Shown one piece after another: positions 1 to 6,166 of a stretch of DNA of 7,552 nucleotides. This stretch comes from Porticoccaceae bacterium (GTDB lineage: Bacteria > Pseudomonadota > Gammaproteobacteria > Pseudomonadales > Porticoccaceae), in contig JASLVT010000053.1 in the NCBI GenBank assembly GCA_030741175.1, forward strand, positions 1-7,552. The letters run 5' to 3'. The notes under the pieces were generated by a model. It saw only the letters and a program-made list of their open reading frames with translations. It made no database searches and was not told the origin of the DNA. How positions within the stretch are numbered: position 1 is the first letter of the stretch; every line of letters starts with the position of its first letter. A program made the translations under genes and the position numbers.

Positions 1-2
1 CT

Positions 3-887
3 GGCATACCCAGTCATTTTAATGATTTCGATTTTTCTGAATTTGCCCCAAATGACTTTGACGTCATACTGTTCCGCATATCAAAAGAACGGGCAAGTAG
101 TCACCATGTTATAAATCAAGCTGCTTGGCTATTAAAACCTGAGGGGCAATTGATGCTCAGCGGCGAAAAAAATGAGGGGATAAAAACATACGTCAAGCAA
201 GCCTGCACGCGATTAGGCGATAAAACTAGTACTGAAAAACATGGGCTTAATTACTTTGCATCAATCAGGTCTTGTGACACCAGTACCAGTGAATTGGATG
301 ACAAAAACTATTCTCAGCTACGGCCAATTGATGTGCCATATCAAATGGCCACTGATAGGCAATATGTAAGCAAGCCTGGCATCTTCGGTTGGGATAAGAT
401 TGATCGCGGAAGCGCTTTCCTGATAGAACACTTACCTCAGTTTTTAACCCGCTATGACAAGACACCAAAGTCGTTATTGGATCTGGGATGTGGTTATGGC
501 TACCTCAGCTGCGAAGCTAGTCGCTATCCGTTCAGATCGATAACCGGCACCGACAACAACGCAGCGGCATTGGCGGCGACAAAAGAAAACCTTGCTCATC
601 TACCTCATTCTAATTATCAAGTGATCGCTGCCGATGCCGGAGATCAACTCGACCAAGCGTTTGACACCATCCTCTGCAATCCCCCGTTTCACCAAGGCTT
701 CACTGTAGACGATGAGATGAATATCAAGTTTCTATTCAATAGCAAAAGATTGCTGTCCTCGTCCGGACAAGCTCTGTTTGTGGTAAATGCCTTTATTCCC
801 CTTGAACATACAGCGACGCAGTATTTCGCAAAGGCCAATGTTCTGGCCAACAATGGCGCATTTAAACTTGTTGCACTAAGCCAGTAA
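3..887 (+). CDS. rsmC: RsmC/RlmG-like rRNA (guanine-N2)-methyltransferase, 5' end missing
   Basis: The reading frame is open from the left edge, so the gene starts outside the window and 294 codons are visible up to TAA at 885-887. The C-terminal half is a class I SAM-dependent methyltransferase: motif I LLDLGCGYG lies at visible residues 158-165 (from nt 474) and binds SAM, and the catalytic NPPF motif (nt 678-689, followed by HQG) is typical of N2-guanine and other amino-methylating enzymes. The segment GIFGWDKIDRGSAFLIEHL just before motif I matches the RsmC/RlmG architecture, as does the degenerate methyltransferase-like N-terminal half ending in LLKPEGQLMLSGEKNEG. Family members modify G1207 of 16S rRNA (RsmC) or G1835 of 23S rRNA (RlmG), and the sequence alone does not decide which. 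E. coli RsmC is about 343 aa, so perhaps 40-80 residues are missing. The symbol is the best guess; family membership is firm. Confidence 0.8.
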   Translation, partial: GIPSHFNDFDFSEFAPNDFDVILFRISKERASSHHVINQAAWLLKPEGQLMLSGEKNEGIKTYVKQACTRLGDKTSTEKHGLNYFASIRSCDTSTSELDDKNYSQLRPIDVPYQMATDRQYVSKPGIFGWDKIDRGSAFLIEHLPQFLTRYDKTPKSLLDLGCGYGYLSCEASRYPFRSITGTDNNAAALAATKENLAHLPHSNYQVIAADAGDQLDQAFDTILCNPPFHQGFTVDDEMNIKFLFNSKRLLSSSGQALFVVNAFIPLEHTATQYFAKANVLANNGAFKLVALSQ

Positions 888-903
888 AAACCCTAGCTAG
901 GGC
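886..903 (-). terminator. Short intrinsic terminator of the ygfB-pepP-ubiH-ubiI operon
   Basis: Positions 891-902 form the perfect palindrome CCCTAGCTAGGG. Read on the minus strand it can fold as a 4-5 bp GC-rich stem with an AGCU loop (outer G-U pair with 903 and 890), followed directly by a run of U from the A-run at 886-890. It begins 4 nt after the ubiI stop codon. The stem is short, so termination may be partial. There is no T-run on the plus-strand side, so it should not act as an intrinsic terminator for the facing methyltransferase gene. Confidence 0.5.
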
Positions 904-906
904 AAG

Positions 907-2115
907 TCAATCAATTCCCATCGCACGCTTTATCATGGCGTTCTTGATCGCTGATTGCTGATTTAATGTCGACATACCTAGATTGCGCAAAAGCCTTATG
1001 GGTAATTGGTCTGCTGCAAATAGTCGCTTAAAGCCTTCCATCGCCGCCATGGTCGCCAAATTGTCCGGCTTGCGCCGACGCTGATAGCGACGCAACACTG
1101 AGAGATCACCGACATCAATACCACGCGTTAGAGCTCGATTCAGTTCATCCGCCAACACCTCAACATCGGCAAAACCGAGATTCACCCCCTGACCTGCTAA
1201 CGGGTGAATGCTATGAGCAGCATCACCCAGCAAAACAACCCTATGAATCGCATAGTCGATAGCGTGGCGCTGACGCAGAGGAATAGCATATCGCTGCTCA
1301 ACATCGACCACCTGACCTAAGCAATATTCACTGGCCTCCGACAACCGCTGACAGAACTGCCGATCATCCAATGCCATCAGCTCATCAGCCTCTTCCGTTT
1401 CCTGAGACCACACAATGGAGCACTGATGCAAATTACCTTGATCGCTGAGCGGCAACAGAGCCAGAGGGCCTTTTGGCATAAACCGCTGCCGTGCGATCTG
1501 CTGGTGTGATCGCTCAGTGGTGATGGTAGTCACTATAGCCTGATGGCCATAATCCCACTCTTTCGTTGCGAATTTAAAATGTTGGCGAATAGCTGAGTTA
1601 GCGCCATCAGCTGCGACAAGGAGCTGAGCGTCGAGGCGACCACCATCTACCAACTCAACCATCACGCCATCCTCATCGACCAGATAATTGGCGATATTCA
1701 CTGGGCAGTGGAAGTCTACATTTGGCAGCATCTCAATTTCAGCCAACAAACAGTCTACCAATACGGCATTTTCAACTATATGACCCAGATTAGACTGATG
1801 AATGGTATGGCAATCAAACTCTATTCGACCAGTACCCTCTGCATCCCAAACATCCATAGCCAGATAAGGACTGACACGCTTATCGACCATAGCCTGCCAC
1901 AGACCACAGCGCTCCAACAGCAATCGCGATTTTTCAGTGATAGCCGCCACTCGTGGATCAAACTGCTGTGGATTAAAAGGCGTTGACAGGCGCGCTTCGA
2001 TAAGCCCAATAGTTAATTCTCGATTGGTCTGCGCCAATAGGCAGGCCGCAGAGGCTCCAACCATCCCTGCCCCCACAATAATGACATCATAGGATCTCCG
2101 CGTCGGGTTAACCAT
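907..2115 (-). CDS. ubiI: FAD-dependent ubiquinone-biosynthesis hydroxylase, UbiI/VisC type
   Basis: This 402-aa flavoprotein belongs to the UbiH/UbiF/VisC/Coq6 monooxygenase family, which hydroxylates the aromatic ring of ubiquinone precursors; UbiI acts at C5. The N-terminal Rossmann motif VGAGMVG (about residues 14-20) binds the ADP part of FAD. FDPRVAAIT at 52-60 is the family signature near the flavin, VAADGA at 167-172 is the DG motif, and LLGDAAHSIHPLAGQGVNLG at 295-314 carries the GD motif that contacts the FAD ribose. The C-terminal RRRKPDN-LATMAAMEGFKRLF stretch is also typical. The start ATG has GGAG 6 nt upstream and overlaps the ubiH stop by 8 bp, suggesting translational coupling. 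Choosing UbiI over its close paralogue UbiF rests on the locus, since the ubiH-ubiI pair downstream of pepP is common in this group. The ring position is therefore inferred. Confidence 0.87.
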   Translation of the reverse strand: MVNPTRRSYDVIIVGAGMVGASAACLLAQTNRELTIGLIEARLSTPFNPQQFDPRVAAITEKSRLLLERCGLWQAMVDKRVSPYLAMDVWDAEGTGRIEFDCHTIHQSNLGHIVENAVLVDCLLAEIEMLPNVDFHCPVNIANYLVDEDGVMVELVDGGRLDAQLLVAADGANSAIRQHFKFATKEWDYGHQAIVTTITTERSHQQIARQRFMPKGPLALLPLSDQGNLHQCSIVWSQETEEADELMALDDRQFCQRLSEASEYCLGQVVDVEQRYAIPLRQRHAIDYAIHRVVLLGDAAHSIHPLAGQGVNLGFADVEVLADELNRALTRGIDVGDLSVLRRYQRRRKPDNLATMAAMEGFKRLFAADQLPIRLLRNLGMSTLNQQSAIKNAMIKRAMGID

Positions 2116-3343
2116 GCCTCACTCCGACTGCATTCATGCCCGTACCAAAGCGAGCAAACTGCTCCCGCAAGGGCGGCACTAAATCCATCGCGACTAGACC
2201 GCAGTTACGCCCCATAGCAACCACTGGTGAGGACATGCCAAATAATCTAGGTAGATTGTCACTAAACAGCAAGGTATTGCGCTGATCCGCAGATTGCTCA
2301 GAGTAATAGCGTTGCAGTGTGGCAAGCTCACCTATTGTCTCTGGATGGTCACCCAATATGTTGGCGAGCGACGCGGCATCGCGCAGCGACAGATTAAACC
2401 CCTGTCCCGCCACTGGATGAAGACTGTGTGCCGCATTGCCCATCACCACGAGATTGCTACGCACCTGTTCGGAGGCGGTGGTCAGCGCCAGAGGATAGCT
2501 CAATCGCTCACCCACAGCCTCGAATGCTCCAAGCCGATAACCAAATCGTTCCTGCAAAGCTTCGAGAAACTCCTGATCGTCCGTCTGCATCAATATCTCA
2601 GCTTTATCCACTGGCAAGGTCCAAACCAGAGCACTCCGCGGACGGCCTTGGAAATGTGTCAAAGGCAACAGGGCTAGGGGCCCCTGATCAGTAAACCGCT
2701 CGTAGGCCACACCCTGATGAGGTTTGGCGAGGCTGATATTGGCGATAATGCCAGACTGCTGATAGGCCTTGGTTTGACTGGAGATTCCCAGCGCTTGAGC
2801 AGTGCTGGAACCCGCACCATCGGCAATAACCAATAACTTGGCATGGGCGCTGTGACTATCATCAAAGGTCAACTGCATGCCGGATATCAGCGGTTTGACG
2901 GCCTGAACTCGGGTGGCACCGCGGAACTCCACTAGGCTTGAGTCAAGTTTGCCCAACAGGGCCGCTCCAAGACGTTGATTTTCAACAACATAACCCAACG
3001 CATCAACATTGGCCGCTTTGGCATCGATACGTGTTATCCCCACGCGCCCGTAGTCACTGACATGAATTTGGTTAATATCGGACAAAGAGGACTCAAGCTC
3101 AGGCCATAAACCCATAGATTGATAAATTTTGCGGCTACTCCAGGAGAGCGCTGTCGAGCGGGCATCAAAACTAGGGCTATAAGTAACCTCAGACGCATTT
3201 CTCATCGCCTGCGCTTCAATCAACAATATTTTCCAATTATGCTGATCCGCTAACAGCAACGCCAAACTGATACCCACCATTCCACCACCGACGATAACAA
3301 TGTCGTAGCTGTTATTGGCAGTTGATATATCCGCACTCATCAT
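2108..3343 (-). CDS. ubiH: 2-octaprenyl-6-methoxyphenol hydroxylase UbiH
   Basis: This 411-aa FAD monooxygenase is a paralogue of the next gene in the operon. It hydroxylates C1 of the ubiquinone precursor ring and is expected to work with the membrane-associated Ubi complex. The FAD motif VGGGMVG is at residues 18-24. SFDARSTALSWSSRKIYQSMGLW (58-80) and LGYVVENQRLG (116-126) are strong UbiH signatures, and IADGAG at 173-178 is the DG motif. In the third motif, VVMGNAAHSLHPVAGQGFNLSLRD, Asn303 takes the place of the Asp found in UbiI/UbiF; GNAA is usual for UbiH and helps tell the paralogues apart. Two ATG codons stand in tandem at 3343 and 3340. Either could be used, with a weak GAGA ribosome site upstream. 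It follows pepP by 17 bp and overlaps ubiI by 8 bp. Confidence 0.93.
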   Translation of the reverse strand: MMSADISTANNSYDIVIVGGGMVGISLALLLADQHNWKILLIEAQAMRNASEVTYSPSFDARSTALSWSSRKIYQSMGLWPELESSLSDINQIHVSDYGRVGITRIDAKAANVDALGYVVENQRLGAALLGKLDSSLVEFRGATRVQAVKPLISGMQLTFDDSHSAHAKLLVIADGAGSSTAQALGISSQTKAYQQSGIIANISLAKPHQGVAYERFTDQGPLALLPLTHFQGRPRSALVWTLPVDKAEILMQTDDQEFLEALQERFGYRLGAFEAVGERLSYPLALTTASEQVRSNLVVMGNAAHSLHPVAGQGFNLSLRDAASLANILGDHPETIGELATLQRYYSEQSADQRNTLLFSDNLPRLFGMSSPVVAMGRNCGLVAMDLVPPLREQFARFGTGMNAVGVRHG

Positions 3344-3360
3344 CGCGTCTCTACAATAAT

Positions 3361-4671
3361 TTAGCTGGCCATTAACTGTTCAATTTCTTGCCGATCACTG
3401 GGCACCTCTGCCGAAAGGTTTTCATAGCCATTGGCCGTGACCAGCAAATCATCCTCAATACGCACAGCAATACCGCGCCATTGCTCATCGACATTCATAT
3501 TGTGCGGATCGATATAGATTCCAGGCTCCACCGTCAGCATCATACCTGGTTCGTAAATACGCCAATGATTATCTATCTTGTAATCACCCACATCATGGAC
3601 ATCCATACCCAACCAATGCCCAGAATTATGCATATAAAAGTCGCGGTGAGCATCCCGCGCAATCAACTCATCAACGTCGCCCTTAAGGATTTTTAAATCA
3701 ACCAAGCCCTGAGTAATTACGCGCACAATCGCCTCATTGGCCAAATGATATTCCAATCCAGGTGCAATCATCTCCATCGCTGCAGCTTGCGAGGCCAAGA
3801 CAATATCGTAAATGGCCGCCTGCTGACGACTAAACCGCCCGTTCACCGGAAAGGTGCGAGTAATATCTGCCGCATAATTCTGATATTCACAGCCAGCATC
3901 AATCAGCACTAGGTCTCCAGAACGCAATTTATCGCTGTTCTCAATATAGTGCAGTACACAACCGTTTTTACCTCCACCCACGATGCTGGTATAAGCCGGA
4001 CCAGTGGCGCCGGACAACATAAATTCGTGTTCCATTTCCGCCTGCAACTGGTATTCATAGAGTCCCGGCCGACTCGTCTGCATGGCGCGCCGATGAGCGC
4101 GCGCGGAAATCTCCGCCGCTTTGCGCATCAACTTGATCTCAGCAGCACTCTTGATCAACCGCATCTCACTGACCAAATGATCAAGATCGACAAACTCACC
4201 TGGCGAAGTGAGATCACTACCATGTATGTCTCGCGCACCGTTAACCCATTCCATCAGGTGCCGATCAAACTCTGCGTCTTTCCCTATGCTGTAGTAAACA
4301 CGATCGCGACCCTCGAGTAGACCAGGCAAAATATCGTCAATATCGTTGATGGGAAACGCATCATCGGCACCAAAATTTTTCACCGCGCCCTCAGGCCCTT
4401 GGCGATATCCATCCCATGTCTCGCGCAGTGGATCCTTGTCACGACAGAAAAATACCACCTCACCCTGTTGGCGACCGGGTATCAATAACATAACGGATTG
4501 CGGCTCAGGGAAGCCGGATAAGTAACTCAGATTAGTGCTTTGTTTGTAGGGATAATAAGTATCTTTAGAACGGATTCTCTCAGGCGCTGCGGCAATGACT
4601 GCTATGCTATTACTCTGCATCATAGCCATAAGGTCTCTGCGTCGAGATGCATACTGTCTCTGTGAAATCAT
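3361..4671 (-). CDS. pepP: Xaa-Pro aminopeptidase (aminopeptidase P II)
   Basis: This 436-aa cytosolic metallopeptidase of family M24B removes an N-terminal residue that precedes proline. It has the normal length (E. coli PepP is about 440 aa), with the N-terminal aminopeptidase-P domain in roughly residues 1-170 and the pita-bread catalytic domain after it. All five metal ligands of the dinuclear Mn site are visible: Asp258 (LIDAG), Asp269 (AADITRTFP), His352 (HNSGHWLG), Glu382 (TVEPGIYI) and Glu406 (VRIEDD). The catalytic-site His241 (LHYIEN), His359 (DVHDVG) and Arg404 are also kept. The ATG start has AGGA 9 nt upstream. It is the second gene of the operon, 39 bp after ygfB and 17 bp before ubiH. 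Why it sits with the quinone hydroxylases is unclear, but the arrangement is conserved in gammaproteobacteria. Nothing suggests loss of function. Confidence 0.96.
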   Translation of the reverse strand: MISQRQYASRRRDLMAMMQSNSIAVIAAAPERIRSKDTYYPYKQSTNLSYLSGFPEPQSVMLLIPGRQQGEVVFFCRDKDPLRETWDGYRQGPEGAVKNFGADDAFPINDIDDILPGLLEGRDRVYYSIGKDAEFDRHLMEWVNGARDIHGSDLTSPGEFVDLDHLVSEMRLIKSAAEIKLMRKAAEISARAHRRAMQTSRPGLYEYQLQAEMEHEFMLSGATGPAYTSIVGGGKNGCVLHYIENSDKLRSGDLVLIDAGCEYQNYAADITRTFPVNGRFSRQQAAIYDIVLASQAAAMEMIAPGLEYHLANEAIVRVITQGLVDLKILKGDVDELIARDAHRDFYMHNSGHWLGMDVHDVGDYKIDNHWRIYEPGMMLTVEPGIYIDPHNMNVDEQWRGIAVRIEDDLLVTANGYENLSAEVPSDRQEIEQLMAS

Positions 4672-4691
4672 AGCGCCAATTCCTAGCGGAC

Positions 4692-4716
4692 CTTCACTAG
4701 TAGAACTTCACTAGTG
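4692..4716 (-). repeat. Short repeat forming a hairpin at the ygfB stop codon
   Basis: CTTCACTAGT occurs twice, at 4692-4701 and 4706-4715, a direct repeat with a 14-bp period. Because ACTAGT is itself palindromic, the same copies also form a perfect 7-bp inverted repeat, CACTAGT at 4695-4701 and ACTAGTG at 4710-4716, with an 8-nt loop. On the minus-strand mRNA this is a stem-loop that contains the TAG stop of ygfB and lies between ygfB and pepP. No U-run follows, so it is not an intrinsic terminator. It may affect mRNA stability between the two genes, or may be a chance local duplication. Confidence 0.55.
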
Positions 4717-5259
4717 GATGGTTGGCTCAGCCTCAGTCTCTAGCTCAGGATGCAAATCAGAAAACACTAACTGCACTGCAATGCGAATATATTCAACCAG
4801 CTCAGCATAATCTCGCTCGCCATCATCGTCGTCAGCGTCGAAATCTACAGAAATTTGACCTATCGCAGCGAGGTCTTGCAGCGCTTCTTTGCCATCTAAA
4901 GAGACTTCAAATTCTTTTCCCATGCCATCACCGAGCCCCGAAATGTAATTACTGCACCAATCGCCAATTGCCACCAGACGCTCCGCCAATGGCAATTCAT
5001 CATCGGGTAACAGCGGCTGAAATAGGAAACTTATATCCTCTAAATTGCTTAAAGATGCTTCATAAAAATCTTCAAGGGAATTTTCCGCTGCTTCGGCCTG
5101 CTCGTCAGTCATTGCCAACCACTGGCTGGAGGCTTCGACTAACTGCCGCATATCAACCGCACCGCAACTTAGTCGGCCACAGAGAAAACCGTGAAACCCT
5201 GAGGGGTTAGCGCGAATTTGTAGTGTATAGAAAAGATCTTCGAGTTGTTCAAAGGTCAC
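4711..5259 (-). CDS. ygfB: YgfB-family (UPF0149) protein
   Basis: This 182-aa acidic cytosolic protein, with no signal peptide or membrane segment, belongs to the UPF0149/YgfB/YecA family. Signatures are the N-terminal PSGFHGFLCGRLSCG (about residues 18-32), WCSNYISGLG in the middle and the C-terminal EYAELVEYIRIAV-like segment (here DYAELVEYIRIAVQLVF), preceded by an Asp-rich run DADDDD. The biochemical activity is not established for the family in general. In Pseudomonas aeruginosa the homologue has been reported to repress the amidase gene ampDh3 and so influence beta-lactam resistance; whether that applies here is unknown. The start is GTG at 5259-5257, supported by GAGG 7 nt upstream; the only upstream ATG nearby is out of frame and stops at once. 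It is the first gene of the minus-strand operon and is followed by pepP after 39 bp. Confidence 0.9.
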   Translation of the reverse strand: MTFEQLEDLFYTLQIRANPSGFHGFLCGRLSCGAVDMRQLVEASSQWLAMTDEQAEAAENSLEDFYEASLSNLEDISFLFQPLLPDDELPLAERLVAIGDWCSNYISGLGDGMGKEFEVSLDGKEALQDLAAIGQISVDFDADDDDGERDYAELVEYIRIAVQLVFSDLHPELETEAEPTIH

Positions 5260-5271
5260 AGGGCTACCTCA
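5260..5271 (-). promoter_or_regulatory. Ribosome binding site deciding the GTG start of ygfB
   Basis: Minus-strand GAGG ends 7 nt before GTG at 5259-5257, a normal Shine-Dalgarno distance. The ATG partly overlapping this site is followed directly by AGG and TAG, so it cannot start ygfB. This settles the non-ATG start. Confidence 0.65.
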
Positions 5272-5285
5272 TAAAATTGACTCTT

Positions 5286-5294
5286 ATATTAACA
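5286..5294 (-). promoter_or_regulatory. Putative extended -10 promoter for the ygfB-pepP-ubiH-ubiI operon
   Basis: On the minus strand TGT-TAATAT fits an extended -10 element (TG one base before the hexamer, hexamer 4 of 6 to consensus). A TTGATG that could serve as -35 lies 20 nt upstream, longer than ideal. An overlapping TATAAG is an alternative hexamer. Transcription would start near 5279 and leave a leader of about 20 nt before the GTG of ygfB. Position between divergent genes supports it; the match itself is modest. Confidence 0.4.
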
Positions 5295-5326
5295 CCCTCG
5301 CCTATTGGCTGCATCAAATCTTGCAA

Positions 5327-5355
5327 TTGACCAGATCCAATTCTGTGCCTATAGT
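5327..5355 (+). promoter_or_regulatory. Sigma-70 promoter of the TIGR02449 gene-zapA unit
   Basis: TTGACC at 5327-5332 and TATAGT at 5350-5355 are separated by exactly 17 bp. Each hexamer matches the consensus at 5 of 6 bases, making this the best promoter seen in the window. Transcription should start near 5362, giving a leader of about 36 nt before ATG at 5398. It also argues against any upstream start codon, because the promoter would then lie inside the coding sequence. Confidence 0.7.
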
Positions 5356-5397
5356 TATGCGGTTATTGCCATGCCCCTAATATATAGTGCCAATACT

Positions 5398-5601
5398 ATG
5401 AATGAGACCGACAGTGTTGAACAAAAGCTCGATCAACTGATTGAGTTGTGCCAACAGCTTAAACGCGAAAACCAGCTTCTCCTTGAACGAGAGGCTGGGC
5501 TTATGGGTGAGCGCTCTGAATTGATTGAAAAGAATGAATTGGCTCGGCAAAAAATTGAAACCATGATCAATCGGCTTCGTTCAATGAGTGCTGAGCAATA
5601 A
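5398..5601 (+). CDS. Small coiled-coil protein, TIGR02449 family, next to zapA
   Basis: This 67-aa protein reads MNETDSVEQKLDQLIELCQQ at its start and is almost wholly a predicted coiled coil: leucine/isoleucine heptads run through LDQLIELCQQLKRENQLLLEREAGL and on to MINRLRSM. The motif KLDQLIELCQQLKRENQLLLERE followed by LIEKNELARQKIETMINRL matches the short TIGR02449 proteins that accompany zapA in many gammaproteobacteria. The function is not established; a role beside ZapA in division, similar in form to small coiled-coil division proteins, is only inferred from its neighbour. I chose ATG 5398 because it gives the usual length of about 65-70 aa and lies downstream of the promoter. An in-frame ATG at 5371 and a TTG at 5305 are less likely. 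The Shine-Dalgarno site is weak. zapA starts 2 bp after the stop. Confidence 0.85.
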   Translation: MNETDSVEQKLDQLIELCQQLKRENQLLLEREAGLMGERSELIEKNELARQKIETMINRLRSMSAEQ

Positions 5602-5603
5602 TC

Positions 5604-5900
5604 ATGGCAACCATATCTTTAAAAATCCGTATTCTGGACAAAGAATACCAAGTCAACTGTCAACCAGATGAGCGCGAGGCTCTGGAGTACTCGGCTCAAC
5701 TGCTTAACGAAAAAATGGAAGAAATTCGTCGTGGCTCTCATATTATTGGTCTTGAGCGTATCGCTGTTATGGCAGCGCTCAACTTAGCGCACGATTTAAT
5801 TCGCAGTGAAGAGTCTGCACGAATGGATAACGGTGCTGCCGACCTATTGCAATCGATGGATTCAAAACTTGACTCAGTACTCAACGACCTAGCTAACTGA
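5604..5900 (+). CDS. zapA: Cell division protein ZapA
   Basis: This 98-aa cytosolic protein stabilises and bundles FtsZ filaments in the division ring. The N-terminal globular domain begins SLKIRILDKEYQVNC and continues with the EREALEYSAQLLNEKMEEIRR helix. The middle GLERIAVMAALNLAHDLI segment is the family hallmark, and the rest is a coiled-coil dimerisation helix ending VLNDLAN. The length is close to that of known ZapA proteins (E. coli 109 aa). It starts only 2 bp after the preceding coiled-coil gene and has no strong ribosome site of its own, so translation is probably coupled. Downstream comes the 6S RNA promoter, with no obvious terminator in between. The zapA-ssrS-fau order is conserved in gammaproteobacteria. 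Confidence 0.95.
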   Translation: MATISLKIRILDKEYQVNCQPDEREALEYSAQLLNEKMEEIRRGSHIIGLERIAVMAALNLAHDLIRSEESARMDNGAADLLQSMDSKLDSVLNDLAN

Positions 5901-5958
5901 AACTGCACTAATTGGTCGAATTTAATCTCTGCCAAATACCATTTTTTGATTGCCCCTC

Positions 5959-5967
5959 TGTTATACT
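5959..5967 (+). promoter_or_regulatory. Extended -10 promoter of 6S RNA
   Basis: TGT-TATACT at 5959-5967 is an extended -10 element whose hexamer matches the sigma-70 consensus at 5 of 6 bases. No good -35 hexamer lies 15-18 bp upstream (the stretch there is ACCATTTTT), consistent with an extended -10 promoter. A start 6-8 nt downstream gives a 5' end at 5973-5975, exactly where the closing stem of 6S RNA begins. Confidence 0.65.
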
Positions 5968-5971
5968 AGGC

Positions 5972-6142
5972 TCTCCTGGGGTGTTTGCCAGCCAAGAAGT
6001 CCCTGAGCCGATAATTTTTATCCGGCAGTTCTCCGTCAGCAATGTTGTGCAATTCCGTGCGCCGGAACGCCTGATTTGTTGCGAGGGCAGCCACCTTGAA
6101 CTCTTCGGTTCAAGGCCACGTTGGCAGCGGCACTTTGGGACT
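5972..6142 (+). ncRNA. ssrS: 6S RNA, regulator of sigma-70 RNA polymerase
   Basis: 6S RNA imitates an open promoter, binds sigma-70 RNA polymerase and lowers transcription from many promoters in stationary phase. Seen here: a closing stem pairing 5975-5983 (CCTGGGGTG) with 6131-6139 (CACTTTGGG), a further TGCCA/TGGCA pairing inside it, the conserved GTCCCTGAGCCGATA on the 5' side of the central bubble (about 5999-6013), and the typical 3'-side hairpin CCTTGAAC (6094-6101) / GTTCAAGG (6108-6115) closed by a TCTTCG loop. TCCGGC at 6021-6026 and GCCGGA at 6061-6066 can pair in the apical arm. The length of about 170 nt is a little below that of E. coli (184 nt). Position between zapA and the 5-formyl-THF cyclo-ligase gene is the conserved location. 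Ends are estimated to a few nucleotides from the stem and promoter. Confidence 0.93.
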
Positions 6143-6166
6143 TAATTGACTTGTCGGTTCTTATTC

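Noticed and set aside
891..902. The CCCTAGCTAGGG palindrome as a two-way terminator
   Set aside because: Only the minus-strand reading has a U-run after the stem; on the plus strand CAAGTC follows, so it does not qualify as an intrinsic terminator for the methyltransferase gene.
1708..2009. Short open frames on both strands within ubiI
   Set aside because: They overlap conserved UbiI coding sequence in other frames and show no protein-like features.
2294..2694. Two overlapping plus-strand open frames (127 and 88 codons) inside ubiH
   Set aside because: They are antisense shadows of a strongly conserved ubiH, with no ribosome site or recognisable motif.
3388..4320. Plus-strand open frames of 102 and 123 codons opposite pepP
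   Set aside because: They are antisense to pepP, whose complete metal site shows it is the real gene; the peptides have no known motif.
4722..5210. 162-codon open frame on the plus strand opposite ygfB
   Set aside because: It is antisense to a well supported ygfB; the peptide is rich in His, Gln, Arg and Pro with no domain, as expected for a shadow frame.
5381..5386. TATATA as an alternative -10 box just before the small coiled-coil gene
   Set aside because: There is no -35-like hexamer 16-18 bp upstream (TGCGGT region) and the leader would be too short; the upstream TTGACC/TATAGT pair is much better.
5912..6145. Open frame of about 77 codons on the plus strand between zapA and fau
   Set aside because: It lies almost entirely over the 6S RNA, whose stems and conserved bubble explain the sequence; the translation resembles no protein I know.
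6146..6151. TTGACT as a possible -35 box for a separate fau promoter
   Set aside because: At the proper 16-18 bp spacing the sequence is GC-containing coding start (GAACGG region) with no -10-like hexamer.
6146..6166. N-terminal extension of fau from TTG 6146
   Set aside because: It starts directly at the 3' end of the 6S RNA and adds residues outside the conserved family; ATG 6167 begins just before the conserved first helix.
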